Assembly (NCBI GenBank): GCA_905250885.1
Contig: CAJNOQ010000698.1
Coordinates: 1 to 43,229, forward strand
Direction: 5' to 3'
DNA: 43,229 bases
DNA from: Didymodactylos carnosus
Taxonomy: Eukaryota; Rotifera; Eurotatoria; Philodinida; Philodinidae
Below are positions 22,786 to 34,849 of this stretch, one piece after another. The position numbers and the translations under genes are program-made. The notes beneath the pieces were generated by a model, which ran no database searches, was not told the DNA's origin, and saw nothing but the letters and a program-made list of their open reading frames with translations. The stretch's first letter is position 1, and every line of letters starts with the position of its first letter.

Positions 22786-23676
22786 AGCCTCTGAAACTCG
22801 ATTCAGTCTACTCTAGACTGAGATTACTCCGTCGCTTATCGTTCGGAAGAACAGTAAGGTTTTGACCGATCATATTTCAGAACAGTTGACTAGATCTAAA
22901 TTATATAACTGGTATATACTTCCAACTACAATTTGATAATTAGTGCAGCAATATTACGCATGTTCGATTCGATCGAATCCTGTCGCTCATTGATAGTTGG
23001 AAAAGAATTATCTATTGCTTTCTCAAGGTTGTCTATAGATTCATTATCTAAAATAGACAACTTTTCTATTGAATGATTGGATGTCACGAAAACTTTTTAA
23101 GCAAAATGTTTTGTTTTTGTGAAGTGTTGCAAAATCATTATTTAATTTCTAATTGTACCGTCAAATGCTGTTTTCTGAATATAAAAGAGTACCTCTGTAA
23201 TATAAATAAAATTTTGTTAGTTCCTAACGTAAGAATGAATAAATTTGATATTTAAATTTCTCATGAAATATGTCGAATTGCTTTCTTTTAACACCCATCC
23301 AATGTCCAAGGTTTGTTAGATTGACATTTTTAGATCATTGCGACAAATTTTTTTGACCGTTTTTATGCAAATTTCTGTATTTTGGGTTTCTCAAGACTAT
23401 GGTACCATCACTGGTAGCAGAACTATAGGCTACCTTCTCGTGGCAGGTTTTGATGACTTGTATAATCGAAGAAGCGAAAAAATTCTCAACAAGTTTCTTC
23501 AAAAGATTCAGAGACTAATACATATTGGTCGTAATAACAAAACAACACGTTGAATGATCTCTTGACAAATGGCTAAAAATGGACATTTAGCTGCCAACAT
23601 TAAGTACTAGGTTTTTTCTTGATATTTTAATTGTTAAAAGTAGAATTCATGCTGCGTACGGATTATGATTTGGTTT
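22786..23676. other. Intergenic, no gene recognised
   Basis: AT-rich; short open frames at 23073-23255 and 23338-23553 show no known motif. The second (VSQDYGTITGSRTIGYLLVA) is slightly protein-like and could be a relic. Confidence 0.35.
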
Positions 23677-23942
23677 ATAGATTTCAATAATTGCTTATAT
23701 TATCCGTAAATTTATTGTTAGCCAAACGTTTCGGCTTGGTAAAGCCTTTATCAATGGCACATAATAAGAAAACGGTCAAACAACTGAAAATAAAACTAAC
23801 ATAAATCTATAGATTTATGTTAGTTTTATTTTCAGTTGTTTGACCGTTTTCTTATTATGTGCCATTGATAAAGGCTTTACCAAGCCGAAACGTTTGGCTA
23901 ACAATAAATTTACGGATAATATAAGCAATTATTGAAATCTAT
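23677..23942. mobile_element. Perfect 266-bp palindrome of Penelope-like ends
   Basis: Reading outward from the centre at 23809/23810 (ATAAATCTA|TAGATTTAT), every base I checked pairs to 23677 and 23942, so two 133-bp arms are exact inverted copies with no spacer. Each arm contains TTGATAAAGGCTTTACCAAG followed by CCGAAACGTTTGGC. The order TGATAA - stem (GGCTT/AAGCC) - GAAAC - short loop - TGGC (pairing with upstream GCCA) matches the layout of hammerhead-ribozyme motifs carried in the terminal repeats of Penelope-like retroelements, with the first core base and one other differing from CTGATGA. No reverse transcriptase is present nearby. Confidence 0.75.
23861..23904 (+). ncRNA. Hammerhead-ribozyme-like motif, right arm
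   Basis: GCCA-T-TGATAA-A-GGCTT-TACC-AAGCC-GAAA-CGTT-TGGC: helix I (GCCA/TGGC), helix II hairpin with TACC loop, and the GAAA core are visible. Canonical CTGATGA reads TTGATAA here, so activity is doubtful. The exact mirror copy lies on the minus strand at 23758-23715. Called by eye. Confidence 0.45.
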
Positions 23943-24765
23943 TTTAATTGTTCTAAAATAGCATGCTAATAGGTAGTTAACGGTCTATGTGGATTTTAGT
24001 TTTAAGTACATATAGTTTTTATGGCGTGATTCATGGTGAAATAAAGGACAAAAAGTGGTGATTGTTAACGAACTGTTTTTAACAGTTTTTAGCTAATTAC
24101 AAGTCAATTTTTTCGTCATGCAGTTAACAGACTATACATGAGTTATTAAATGTCAGGTTCATTGACTTCGGATATCATCCTGAAGTCGATTCACTCTGCG
24201 TTATTCCACTATCAACATATAAGAGTATGTGGATCGGAATACTTTAGAAAAATGTTTCTCATGGTCTTGCTCAACAATTTTTCAAAAAGTTACTCTATGA
24301 GACCAGAGTGCTTTATATTATATTTTCTACAACTATAAAACTGCAATGTAATAAATCCACTCTCACCGTATTATCATTACGATTAAGATACGTCAGAAAC
24401 ATACACTACTACAATCAATTTAAAATTTTACGTTGAGTAAATGTGGAGTCTTGTGAGAAACTACAATCGTTTGTTTATTTCTTCTTTGACAGCATCTCTT
24501 ACCGGTTCTTATTTACTTCACCTGACATTGTGGCGCTCTATGATGGTTTTGTCTCGTTGGTTCTATCTGTCTAATCACCTGCGTTGAATGAATCATTGTT
24601 TTACTCGTGTACGTGCGTGTATTTTTCTTTCTACTATAATAACTGTCTTTGCTGCTTCAATTAATCAAAGTTTAGTTAATTTACAATCGAAAAGCTTTTA
24701 ACTGTGTTCTTTTTTAGTTTCACACGTGAAAGTTTTTAACGGTTCGGGAGAAGATTGCTTTCATA
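23943..24765. other. Upstream region of the TatD-family gene
   Basis: No gene recognised. The last ~250 bp should hold the promoter and 5' leader of the gene starting at 24766; there is an AATCAAAG/TTAGTTAATTTAC AT-rich stretch but no motif I can assign with confidence. Confidence 0.35.
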
Positions 24766-27700
24766 ATGGTCGGAGCGGTGTCTGAAGAGCGTGTTAAACC
24801 TACAGTAAAAAAGGATTCTCTATCCTATTCCTGGCTCGTCAAAGTGGCCAAAGAACATGCATTAACTCTCAATTTGAAACAAGAAGAGAAGCAGCAGCAA
24901 ATATCGCAGTCAACCAGATGTAATAGTGATGCTAGTGTTAAGGAACACACACAGCCCGAATCACCGGATGAGACAAGACAACAGTCTGCTGTTGAATGTA
25001 CGACGGATCAGAATACATATTTTGAAAGTGTAAAACCAAACAATATTAAAAAACATCAAACTGTTGATAGTACTTCACAACATGATCAGCAAACGCCAGA
25101 ACAAACTAAATGCAATACAGAGATTTCTCTGGCGTCTGATGTTGCTAATTCCTCCATTAAAGAAACACAATATGAAGAATAGTAAGTTAGAAAATCTTGT
25201 CTGAAGTAAATAATTGAGCTTTCTTTGCATTTCTAGCTCTCAAGTATCTCCTATGTCCTTTTTCGATCATTCCTCATCATCAAACAATATTTATCCGCAA
25301 AAACACGAGGGTTCTTTTACAGAAAAAAAGCGAAAACAAAATGGTAATAAAAGGCAACATAATATTCTGAACATTCATTCATGTCCGACGATGTTTGAAG
25401 ATCAAGATCGATTATGGGAAGGTAAATGTAAGTATGTTAAACAACAGATATGCATTTTTGGTCGTTTAGGTATAGACGTACACTATCGTCTATTATCGAT
25501 TTGAGTGGAATAATCGGTTCACATTTCCTCCAGAAATTTTTAGTAAGTTTGATGCGTTTTTAGTTTTCCCATTTCTGCTACGTTTAAATTAGAAAGAAGA
25601 TAAACAGAATGCGAAAATAGTGGAAATGAATGTTTTAACAACGGAGAAAGTTTTTTCAAATGAAAACTGAAAAGAAACTTTACAAAAAAAATGTAAGTCT
25701 GAATCTTAAAGTAAACGTTTAGTAAAATTCAAGTAGACTTATGTGGTTTCTGATAACTTCAGTAGTATTTTTGCGTAACGTGTAAACAACTACAGAGGAT
25801 AGTACTTAAATAATGAGAAAAAATGATCGCGTATTCTTTTGTTGTCTCTTTCTCTCGCTCATGTTGCAAATACATGTACATGTAACTGAGTTTTCTTGTA
25901 TTATCGGCAGTGATTATTAAAACTACTCTTCTCATGACACGAGTACATTACTCAGATTTCTTTTTTATGTATATTTTAATTTATTTGTGCGATAATGAAA
26001 ATAAAAGATGAGTATAAAAATACTTTTGTTTTCTTTTTTTCAGACAGATGTATGACATTACCCAGAAAGTGTAATAAAATCACCCATGGATGAGCTGGGA
26101 TAGGCGGCGCCGATTCACTAATGGTTTTTGTCTATCAACTTAAAATTTCTTAATTCCAAGAAGAAAAAGCAGCATTAATACCGAAAAAAATACGGTACAC
26201 ATACTACTCACATACCCAAATACCAACTGAAATTTCTGTCTCCCAAAACAGAACAATCCTGTGTTTTTATCCGGAAATTTCACGGATAAGGCAGCAATTG
26301 TGTTCTGTTCTGGGAGTTCTTTTTCCACAGACAGAACCCTTTTGTTCTGCTTGCGGAAACAGAAATCTGGGTTTCTGGAAATCTCCTAGAAGGCTGGTTT
26401 TTGAGATCTCAAGAAGTTCTCAAATGAGCTTTTTAAGCAAAAAGAAATGAGCCATCTTGAAAGAGTAGCGAAAATACCGCTCACATACCGAACAGTTTTT
26501 TACATACCGAAACTGCTTTTTCCCCCTTTCTTAATTCACACTACTCTGCACTAATATTTTTCTCTTTTTGTGGCAACGCCCACCCACTAACAAAATCCTG
26601 ACTACACCACTAAAAACTACCTACTTTAGTAGCGCGTTAAGAAGCTCTCTATGTGGGTGATGTAATGGTGATTTAAATGCATTTAAGATTAATTAATATA
26701 TAACAGGACTAATTTTCTTCCGTGTTTGCAGTTTGCTTCGTATAGTTACACTTAGAAATTTGAAACTATGTATCGAATTGCGTATTCCTGTCGATCTCTC
26801 CTAAGTCGAGCTAATTTTACCCTTGTTGCATCGAATGCTATTTTTGACGAAAAATGAATTTTGACAGCATTGAGATAAACAATAATCAAACGTACCTAAT
26901 TTCCAATATTATACGTACTTTGTAAAATCCTCTGACTAAATTTTAACAAATTCGGAACTTTCATATTTCGCATATATACCAGCTATTTTTGTGACATGTT
27001 TTCTTGTTTCTTTTTTAGGCATGCTACCATCAACAAAGCAAATTTCGCAAAATATGCCTCAGGCAAATTATTATCATTCTACTTCACGAACGATCTTAGT
27101 ACGTCCACTAGACAAACAACATTCGAACATGGAGAACGGTGGTGTTAGAGATGTTTTATTTAATTCAAACAATGGGAATCAACAATCGCATAATTCTCAT
27201 AATCCCAATAACTATCAAAAATCGACAAGAAAAAATATTATATTGAATGGGAAAACTCATGTGCAACAATCATCTAATTTTTATGATGATAATCGTCAAC
27301 GTCAGGATTACTCACAGCAGCCGCCATCTCGAGCAGTTTTATCAAATGAAAAACACTTAAGATCACCGCGAAAAAATGCTCAAATAACAGCGAATGAAAG
27401 CAATGAAAGAACGTTTTTTAGTACTCCTCCACTATCGCTACACGATGAAAAATCTCATTATACTTTTGAAAAAGTACCGCAATTTTATCAGAATCGTTTT
27501 CCAAAACATCCATCAAGTAATATCAACCAAGATGATATTAACAGTTTACAATATTTGATTGAATCAGATGTTAAAGTAGAAGAAATACCTGTCAATCATC
27601 ACTCTCAACCACCGAAAACTCGAACAACATCGACATCATCGGGTTCAGGAGATGAAGAGCGCTTTACTAACGATTCAATTGTATTTACAAATAGTTCATA

Positions 27701-30463
27701 CAATGAAGATCATAGTGAAAAAAACGAACGAACAGACATACTTAATTCATCGTCATCGTCCCCACATCAAATTAGTTTCGAGAAAAACCAAACGAATGAG
27801 CATCAAGTACAACAGTTTCAAAGTTTCGATTCAAAATCAAAACCTCAAGAAAAAGGGATTCCAGTAATGACAGTACAAACGGACGTTGTTGTTCAATCAT
27901 CTTCTCAGAAAAAGCCATCACGAGCACCAGCAGATATTGAATGGAGGCAAGCGTCAGATCATTGTCAACAACAACAACAACAACGACTTTCTCATTTATC
28001 GTTGTACAATCAAGATCCATTACCACGTTTTGAACGTTCACCGATAGAGAAAAAAGAACATGATCTGGTACAGCATCATCAACAAGATATTTTACCAAAA
28101 ACTTACACTCGTTTACCTCATTCTTTGCGTCTTCAAGACAAAAGATATCAAACACAAACAGCAACATCTCAGAAACAAATTCAACCATTATTTCAAATAA
28201 ATAAATCTCAAACAAACAGTAGTCAAACTGGATCAGTTTTTTCTAAATATTCTACGAAAAATAATCATAATCACATTAATCATTCTACGTCAAATCATTC
28301 ACAACAAACCAAAGATTGTCAGCCAAAATTTGATCATTCCGAACATCAGGAAAATAGCAGACCGCCACGTTTTAGAGAGCCAGGCTGTTGTGATGAACCG
28401 TAAGTTAGAGTCGAACTGGCAATTTGTATCAATTAGATAGTATTCTCTTCTTGCTTCTCATTAAAACTCTGTAATAATTGTTATGGTCGATGATTATTTC
28501 TTAGATGAAAACTGTTTTGACTTTGAATAATACGATTTTTCATTTTTTTTCTTATTTCAGCTCATCATCTCCAAATGACTTCTCAGATTCAACTGGAAAT
28601 GATGGGGTATTGCGTACGTGTAATGAGCAACGTCATTCCTATCCTTTTCAGCAACGAAAACAAAAAATCGAAACGAATCGTCGTTTATATCAATCAAATA
28701 ATCATGGTTACAATTCTTCAACTTGTTCAAATCAACGATATTCTTTGAAATCTTACAATCATCAAAATTCGTTAGTATTTTGAAACATATATATAGTGTA
28801 ATAGTAATAGTAATAATTGTTTGTTTTTATGTTCTTCTTAGATATCACGATAATAGTTATGACGAGATAGATTCAGGAGATGGAATGAAAATATCCATAA
28901 AACAGAAAATGATTGAGATTGAAGAACGAATGAAAAAGAATGGATTAATATCGTCTCTAGTCGATACTCATTGTCATTTTGATTTATTATTTGATCGGTA
29001 AGTTTATGAAGAAATTTATTTATCATATTTTCTCGAACCATTTTTGTTATCTTTGAACAAATATTATCAGTAACTTAAACTGGTAGTTTCGATAAAAAAT
29101 TAAAGGATGAATGTTACCATATAATTGTTATATGTAAATTGTTTCATTGATTTTTCTTTGTTTAGTTTGTCAATAAATAAGATAACTGTCACCGATTATT
29201 TTGATAAAGAATATAAAGATCTTTATCCATCAAATTTAAAATTCGAAAAAGCCATTCAAGTTTATTGGCGACCAAATCACTTAACTCGAGGTATTTTTAC
29301 TGAGTGAATGTAATGTAAAAATAAGTACAATTTTGTCATTTTCTTATTTACACAGATAATTGGGATCATTATTCGAAGTATTTGGACGATTCTCGTGTAT
29401 ATGGAACATGCGGTGTTCATCCCCATTGGAGTAATAAATGGCAGCCATCATGCGCTGATGATATTGAACGATGTTTAAAACATCCAAAAGTCCTTGGAAT
29501 CGGCGAATGTGGTCTCGATTTTGGTCCAAAGTATGTATGTTATAAACAAATATATGCCAAGATAAAATTTTTGTATGATAAAAAATAAAGCGTATAACTT
29601 TTGCCGATTGACATTTACACATTTTAGATACAGTTTATATCGTTTTATTTTTGAAGGAAGATATTCTCCTCTCTACTTCTCAGGTGAACTTAGATGCAGA
29701 GTCAAAGAGGGATATCTGATTGTTCATTATTGACATTTTCCTTTATTATCTACAGATTGAATATTAAATGAGTATATATGTCTTCTTTTTTTTCAGAAAT
29801 AATTGTGACGAAAAAGACCAGCGACGAGCTTTTATTGCTCAATTGCAGATAGCTGCAAAATTTTCAAAACCATTAGTAATTCACTCACGTGGAGCATACG
29901 AATTAACATTTAATTTAATGAAAAAAGTAAGATTTATGTTTTTATACAATGAGATTTTCCATAACGAAGTGCTCTTCATATTTTTAGTATTTACCAAAAA
30001 ATCATAAAATTCATTTACATTGTTTTTGTGGACGACTCGAAGATGCCAATATGTTTATAAATTATTTTACAGAATTAAAATTGGGTTTTACACCATTGAT
30101 ATCGACAAATCGTGGTGCCGATATTCGTGCTGTTATCAAAGATTTAGATCTTAACAGGCTATTAAGCGAAACAGATTCTCCATATTTTGTGCCAGAAGAA
30201 GTAAGTTGTCTTGTTTAGTGAAATTTTAATACGTACGTTTTTCTCTCAAATGGCTGCTATGCTCTTCATCTTTATATCAGAAGAATAAACAGTTTGATAA
30301 TACATTGTTTGTTTTTTTGTCATTTTAGTTGTCTGGCATCAAATATGCTCATCCAATATTTGTTTACAATGTAATTGAAGTGATCGCTCAGGAAAAACAA
30401 TTATCAATAGAGGATGTAGCTCAACAATTGAGGGAAAATGTCCGTGTTGTATATGGCATTTAA
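24766..30463 (+). CDS. TATDN2: TatD-family nuclease, TATDN2-like, 10 exons
   Basis: Putative metal-dependent nuclease of the amidohydrolase-fold TatD family. Exons: 24766-25181, 25237-25421, 27019-28399, 28561-28770, 28842-28997, 29166-29290, 29356-29530, 29797-29926, 29988-30200, 30329-30463; frame is continuous, 1041 aa. Residues 1 to about 760 are low-complexity and Gln/Asn/Ser/His-rich with no domain, as in vertebrate TATDN2, which also has a long disordered leader (human about 760 aa in all). The catalytic part starts at VDTHCHFDLL (H774, H776, D778), then CGVHPHW, GIGECGLDF (E875), VIHSRG (H912), LHCFCG (H937) and SETDSPYF (D989): all expected metal ligands are present. Exon 2 joins exon 3 over a 1597-bp intron; the join is in phase, but exons 1-2 could belong to a separate small gene. 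Other introns are 55-266 bp. Confidence 0.9.
25422..27018 (+). other. Large intron 2 of the TATDN2-like gene
   Basis: 1597 bp, far longer than the usual 55-90 bp here. It holds AGAACAGAACACA / TCTGTTCTGG-type partly repeated segments at about 26220-26350 and TACCGAACAG / TACCGAAACTG at about 26490-26520, suggesting one or more decayed insertions, but I could not define clean ends. No exon is evident. Confidence 0.45.
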
Positions 30464-31931
30464 ATATTAATGTATATGAAGTGTTTTTTTACATTTTTTA
30501 AAAATTTAGTCGGTTCGTTAATTTTTTCTTTTTCTCTTGTCGTATTGTTTGATCAAACACACACAGTGAATAGAAAAAAATTCTATCAACTCTCTCTTGT
30601 TATTTATTATTGGCTTCATTTTCTATTATGAATGAGTCATTTGTCTGATTTTCTCGTGTAAAGTTCGAGCACGTGAATTTGTATATTTCTCATTTTTCTT
30701 CTTTTTTTTTTTGTTTGTGTGCATGTTATGTACATAAGGTTTCACTATTCTTTTTTCAACAGAAATGAAATTTTTTTTCGCTTGTCGTTTTTTCTATCTC
30801 TCTCCTGTGATTGGATTGTTATTGTGGTTATTAGTTGTTGAAAACGAAAAAGAGATGAACTTGATGATAGTTTTTACTGAGTAAATGAAACTTATTTGGT
30901 AGAATTTTTCAAAAAATGTCACCCTGACCTTGAGAAATGTACGATTAATCGAAGTAGTTTTTAAATGGAAAACAATTGTTTGTTCCTATTTGAGGAAAAA
31001 ATAATATTTTATAAATAATTTAAGATTGATTGAATCTTGAAACTGAAAAGTTAGAAATCTGTGTTTCAGATTGGCAATCATAAAACAAAATGTGTTTTCA
31101 GACCTGTATCTAATTAATCATTCGATAATTCTTTTGGAGTAACGATACAATTACTATAGTAATATATATTTCTAGATGTGTCCATTAATAATACCGTTTT
31201 TTATTCAAAAATAATTGTTTCTTTTCTCGTTAGTTAAGGGTATGAAAGGCAAATATGAATTAGTTCATTTACACTGAAATAATGGTGAAACTCTTAGTTT
31301 TAATGAGAAAAAGAATAGTTGAGACCAGCAACTTTGACCAAAGCAAAAATGAAAATTTATATATATTGACGCAGAAATGAGAGTGTGTATCGAAATAAGA
31401 ATTATTGATTGTTATGCCTCTTTTTTATTGAAATGTTGTTGTAGTGGATAAGATATCGAATGTCGCCATTGCAAACTCACAATTGAGAAGTGTAAAAAAT
31501 ACGTCTGGCTGATACTTTTCACCAAGTATTGCCGTTCTACAATGAACAGAACAGAAAAAGAGTTTTTTATAATTCAAATTAGAAAAACAATGTTTCATTT
31601 CGTTTACAAAGTTACTTATATGAAAAATATAATATTTATTTTTTGTTCCTTTGTTTTTACAATTCAGTTGAAACGTTTTGATACTGAGCTCTTGACTTTT
31701 TAAATTTTTTCAACGAGAGTTCTTGTGAGAAAATGTTAAATGCGAGAAATTATAAGATCTTGATTACAAGAAGTTTTTCTCGACAACGAGTAAAAATCTC
31801 TATAAGGTAACAGCAGTTTATTTTGAATAAACCTGTAGAGTGCTAAGTACAGCTCTGACACATGACCGAAGTCTTTTGTCAGCTAAATAACAGAAAAGAA
31901 AATTTGAATTAGTCTAAGTTTTACGCAGTAT
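30464..31931. other. Intergenic, 3' of the TATDN2-like gene
   Basis: AT-rich. No gene recognised. The last ~130 bp is probably the 3' untranslated end of the LINE on the minus strand; no poly(A) or target duplication is clear. Confidence 0.4.
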
Positions 31932-33950
31932 TTACAAATCTGTTAAAAGTGCATGTAGATTTTCTGCTGAAATGTCATCTTTGTTATCTTGTGCGCGTAT
32001 GAGAGCTTGTTGTGCCAGAGTTTTGCAGTAGTCTTTTAGTTTTAACATCTTGGTTTGTTGATGGATATATGTGAACGAAGTGTAGTAGTGCAGCTCGAAG
32101 TCCTTTGTTCCGTTCTGTTTGCAGCGCTTTCCATATTTTTTCATCTGCTTTTAATAAAGCTGATGATCCGTACGTTAAAATAGGTCTTACTAAAGATTTG
32201 TCATTATTTTGGGATTCGTTTGCGGTGCTGACATGGACAGAAATTGTAAAAGACTAATTCGTGATTGAGTGCGGTCTTTGATGTGTTTCACATGTTCATT
32301 CCATTTAAGTTTCTGGTAAAAAGTTACACCTAAATACCTCGTCAATGACTTTGACTTTATCACTATTATTCCTACTAATACTTGGATTGGGTTGGGATAA
32401 TTTTTACGCGGATGTGGACTAAAATGCAGCATTTTCGTTTTCGTGGGCTCCAAAGTTAGCTTCCAAGAACTACACCAACGATAAAATGCGTCTACCGAGG
32501 CTTGCAGCCGTTTGTTGAGTCCTGAGATGGTGTTGCAAGCCGCCCGTAGTGATGTGTCGTCGGCAAACAACCCATACTGCGTGTGATCGGATATTGCCGT
32601 CACAGAATCCGCAGTGTAGAGTATGTAGAGAAGTGGAGACAATGGAGAGCCTTGAGGCGTCTCACTTCCCAAGCTGAAGTTCGTTGATAACAGATTTTCA
32701 AATTGTTATTGTTAATGCTGCTGTCGGTTCATGTAAAAAGGATATCAGCCATTGGATGATATAGTCTGGTAACTTCAAATCGAATAGTTTATAAATCAGA
32801 CCGTTATGCCACACGGAGTCGAACGCCTGTTTTATATCAAAAAAGATAACGGCAGAATGATGCTTTTTTCCTAAATTATGCTTTGCAAAGTTTTGAAGAC
32901 GCAAAACATTGTACATTGTGGACTTTTTCGACCTAAAACCACTCTGATCTAGCGGAAAAATATTTCTTTCCTCCAAGATATTCATCAGACGATCTTTCAT
33001 GATTCTTTCCATAATTTTGCCTATGCAACTTAATAAACTAATGGGACGATAACTGCTTGGATCCTCCTTTTTCTTCTTTGGTTTTAGGAGTAAAATTATG
33101 TAGGCCTTCTTCCATTACTTTGGAACATAGCCGGTTTTTATTGAACTGTTGAATAGTCTAGTCAAATGCTGTATAAGAGGTGTTGTATAATTCTTCAGGC
33201 ATCTGTTGTGAACATTGTCAGGGCCTGGAGAAGTGTTCTTGAGTGTTTTCAAATAACTAATCATTTGTTTTGTAGTAATTTCTGACACCTGTCGAATCCA
33301 TTTTTTCTGTAAAATGATAATTTTCTGCCTAGCTATATTTGAGACGTGTTGATGAAACTGCAGATCATCGGATTTTGTTGCATAGACCTCGTCTCTAAAG
33401 TACGTTGCAAATATCTCTGCGTTTTCTTTGTCTGTACAAGCCGTCTGATTTTTATACTTCAGTTTTCCAGAGTAAACTTGCTTTGTCCTTTTATTATGAT
33501 GGCGTACTTTTCCTCGTATCTATCTCTTTCATATGTAGCCTGTGAGTCGTCAATACAAAAAAAAATATTTTCCTCTAGAAGCAGTTGCAGCTGTCGTCCT
33601 TTGTTATTAGTTTTTCTGGAGCCCATGCTCTGTAAAGCCGCATTAATGTCTCCAATAACTAACGAGTCTGGGTTTAATTGATACAGCTCTCGGAACAGAG
33701 CTCTATTGAGCTTTACTTTTGGAGGCACATAAATAGAGGCAATCAATATATAGCCTTCATCAGTCTCAATTTGTGCTGCGACAATTTCATTATTTTGGCC
33801 AGTACGATTCATTACCTCGTGACACCTAATGGTGTCACGGATTGCTAAGACCACCCTAAAAATCTCTATGGTATCATGTAATTCTGATTTTAAAATATAA
33901 GGTTCTAATTGGAAAAATATTGAAAAATAAAAAAGTGTTTTAAACTTCAA
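31932..33950 (-). pseudogene. Broken non-LTR retrotransposon (Jockey-like LINE)
   Basis: A 5'-truncated LINE in pieces. Endonuclease part (33950-33459) shows IASIYVPP and LVIGDINA, the C-terminal part of an APE-type endonuclease; its N-terminal catalytic region is missing. A frameshift near 33465 leads to a linker (TSPGPDNVHNRCLKNY) and the reverse-transcriptase start (WKKAYIILLLKPKKK, SSYRPISLL), interrupted by an in-frame stop just before WKKA. Then 33012-32698 (FFDIKQAFDSVWH), a break, and 32672-32190 (QGSPLSPLLY, FADDTSL; catalytic FADD present). A C-terminal region (LVRPILTYGSSALLKADEKI, frameshift, then ORF 32144-31932) follows. The clade is judged Jockey-like from motif style only; R1, CR1 or RTE are possible. 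Multiple breaks mean it is inactive. Confidence 0.85.
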
Positions 33951-34458
33951 TTTGGTACTTTATTTTAGTTTTAGGTTTAGTATGAGCGATTTTATTAATA
34001 TAACGAAAGCAATTAAGAACAAAAGTTGATAGACAACTTTATTTATTTTGTCCAATTACGAGAAATGATTGTGTTTGACAATAATAAAAACTTCAAAATA
34101 TACATAGTTTTTGTTTTATGTTTAAATAAGAGAATAATAATTATTCACATAGAGAGAAAGATGTTTTCGATGTTCCAAAAGAAGTGGAGTAATAGAGATG
34201 GACTAATTAGTCGTTTAATGAGTTGATAGATATTGATAACAAGACGATATTAAGAGCATAAAGAATTGAAATATAAATTCGACAAAATTGGGCATACATT
34301 TGACGAGAAAACATTTATTTGCTTAAATTGTAATAGTATCGAGATACTCAAATTTATGTGGATAAATTCTCAGATCGTATTAAAATAATGCCATCAGCTA
34401 ACGTGAATCCATGTGTGACAAACTTTAAGATTGATGATACAGATGTGCATATACGTTT
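33951..34458. other. Spacer between LINE and hAT MITE
   Basis: AT-rich, no gene recognised. The left end marks the 5' truncation of the LINE. Confidence 0.4.
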
Positions 34459-34841
34459 TAGGGCTGTGACAGTTACCATTATCGTTACAGTAACTGTAAT
34501 TGCTGATCGGTTACCGTTCTTTGTAACGGTAACGTGGAAGCAGTTACCGTACAAGTAACGGTAACTGTTCAGTATATCTTTCAAGAGTTAAATCTCTAAA
34601 TATCTAGGTATCCAGGGTGAGGGTGAAAGTTCGTAGCCTCACCCTCACCCTGGATACCTATATATTTAGAGATTTGACTCTTGAAAGATATACTGAACAG
34701 TTACCGTTATTTGTAACTGGTCGTTACCGTTACTTGTACGGTAACTGCTTATCCGTTACCGTTACCAGGAACGGGAACTGTTCAGCAGTTACCGTTACCG
34801 GGTAACGGTGGTAAAGGTAACTGGTAACTGTCACAGCCCTA
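34459..34841. mobile_element. hAT-type MITE rich in GTAACGG, perfect 8-bp duplication
   Basis: 383-bp foldback flanked by ATACGTTT at 34451-34458 and 34842-34849. Ends are TAGGGCTGTGACAGTTACC and its exact inverse GGTAACTGTCACAGCCCTA. Inside, GTTACCGTTAC / GTAACGGTAAC units recur many times, and the middle forms a second inverted repeat (GTATCCAGGGTGAGGGTGAA against TCACCCTCACCCTGGATAC) with only about 11 bp of loop. Short open frames rich in Val/Thr are by-products of the repeat. The TAGGG terminus plus 8-bp duplication point to hAT. Confidence 0.88.
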
Positions 34842-34849
34842 ATACGTTT

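Noticed and set aside
27772..28215. 147-codon minus-strand open frame rich in Val/Leu
   Set aside because: It is the mirror of the Gln/Asn/Ser-rich exon 3 of the TATDN2-like gene; low complexity explains the lack of stops.
34358..34805. Several short open frames rich in Thr-Val
   Set aside because: They are translations of the GTAACGG repeats inside the hAT MITE.
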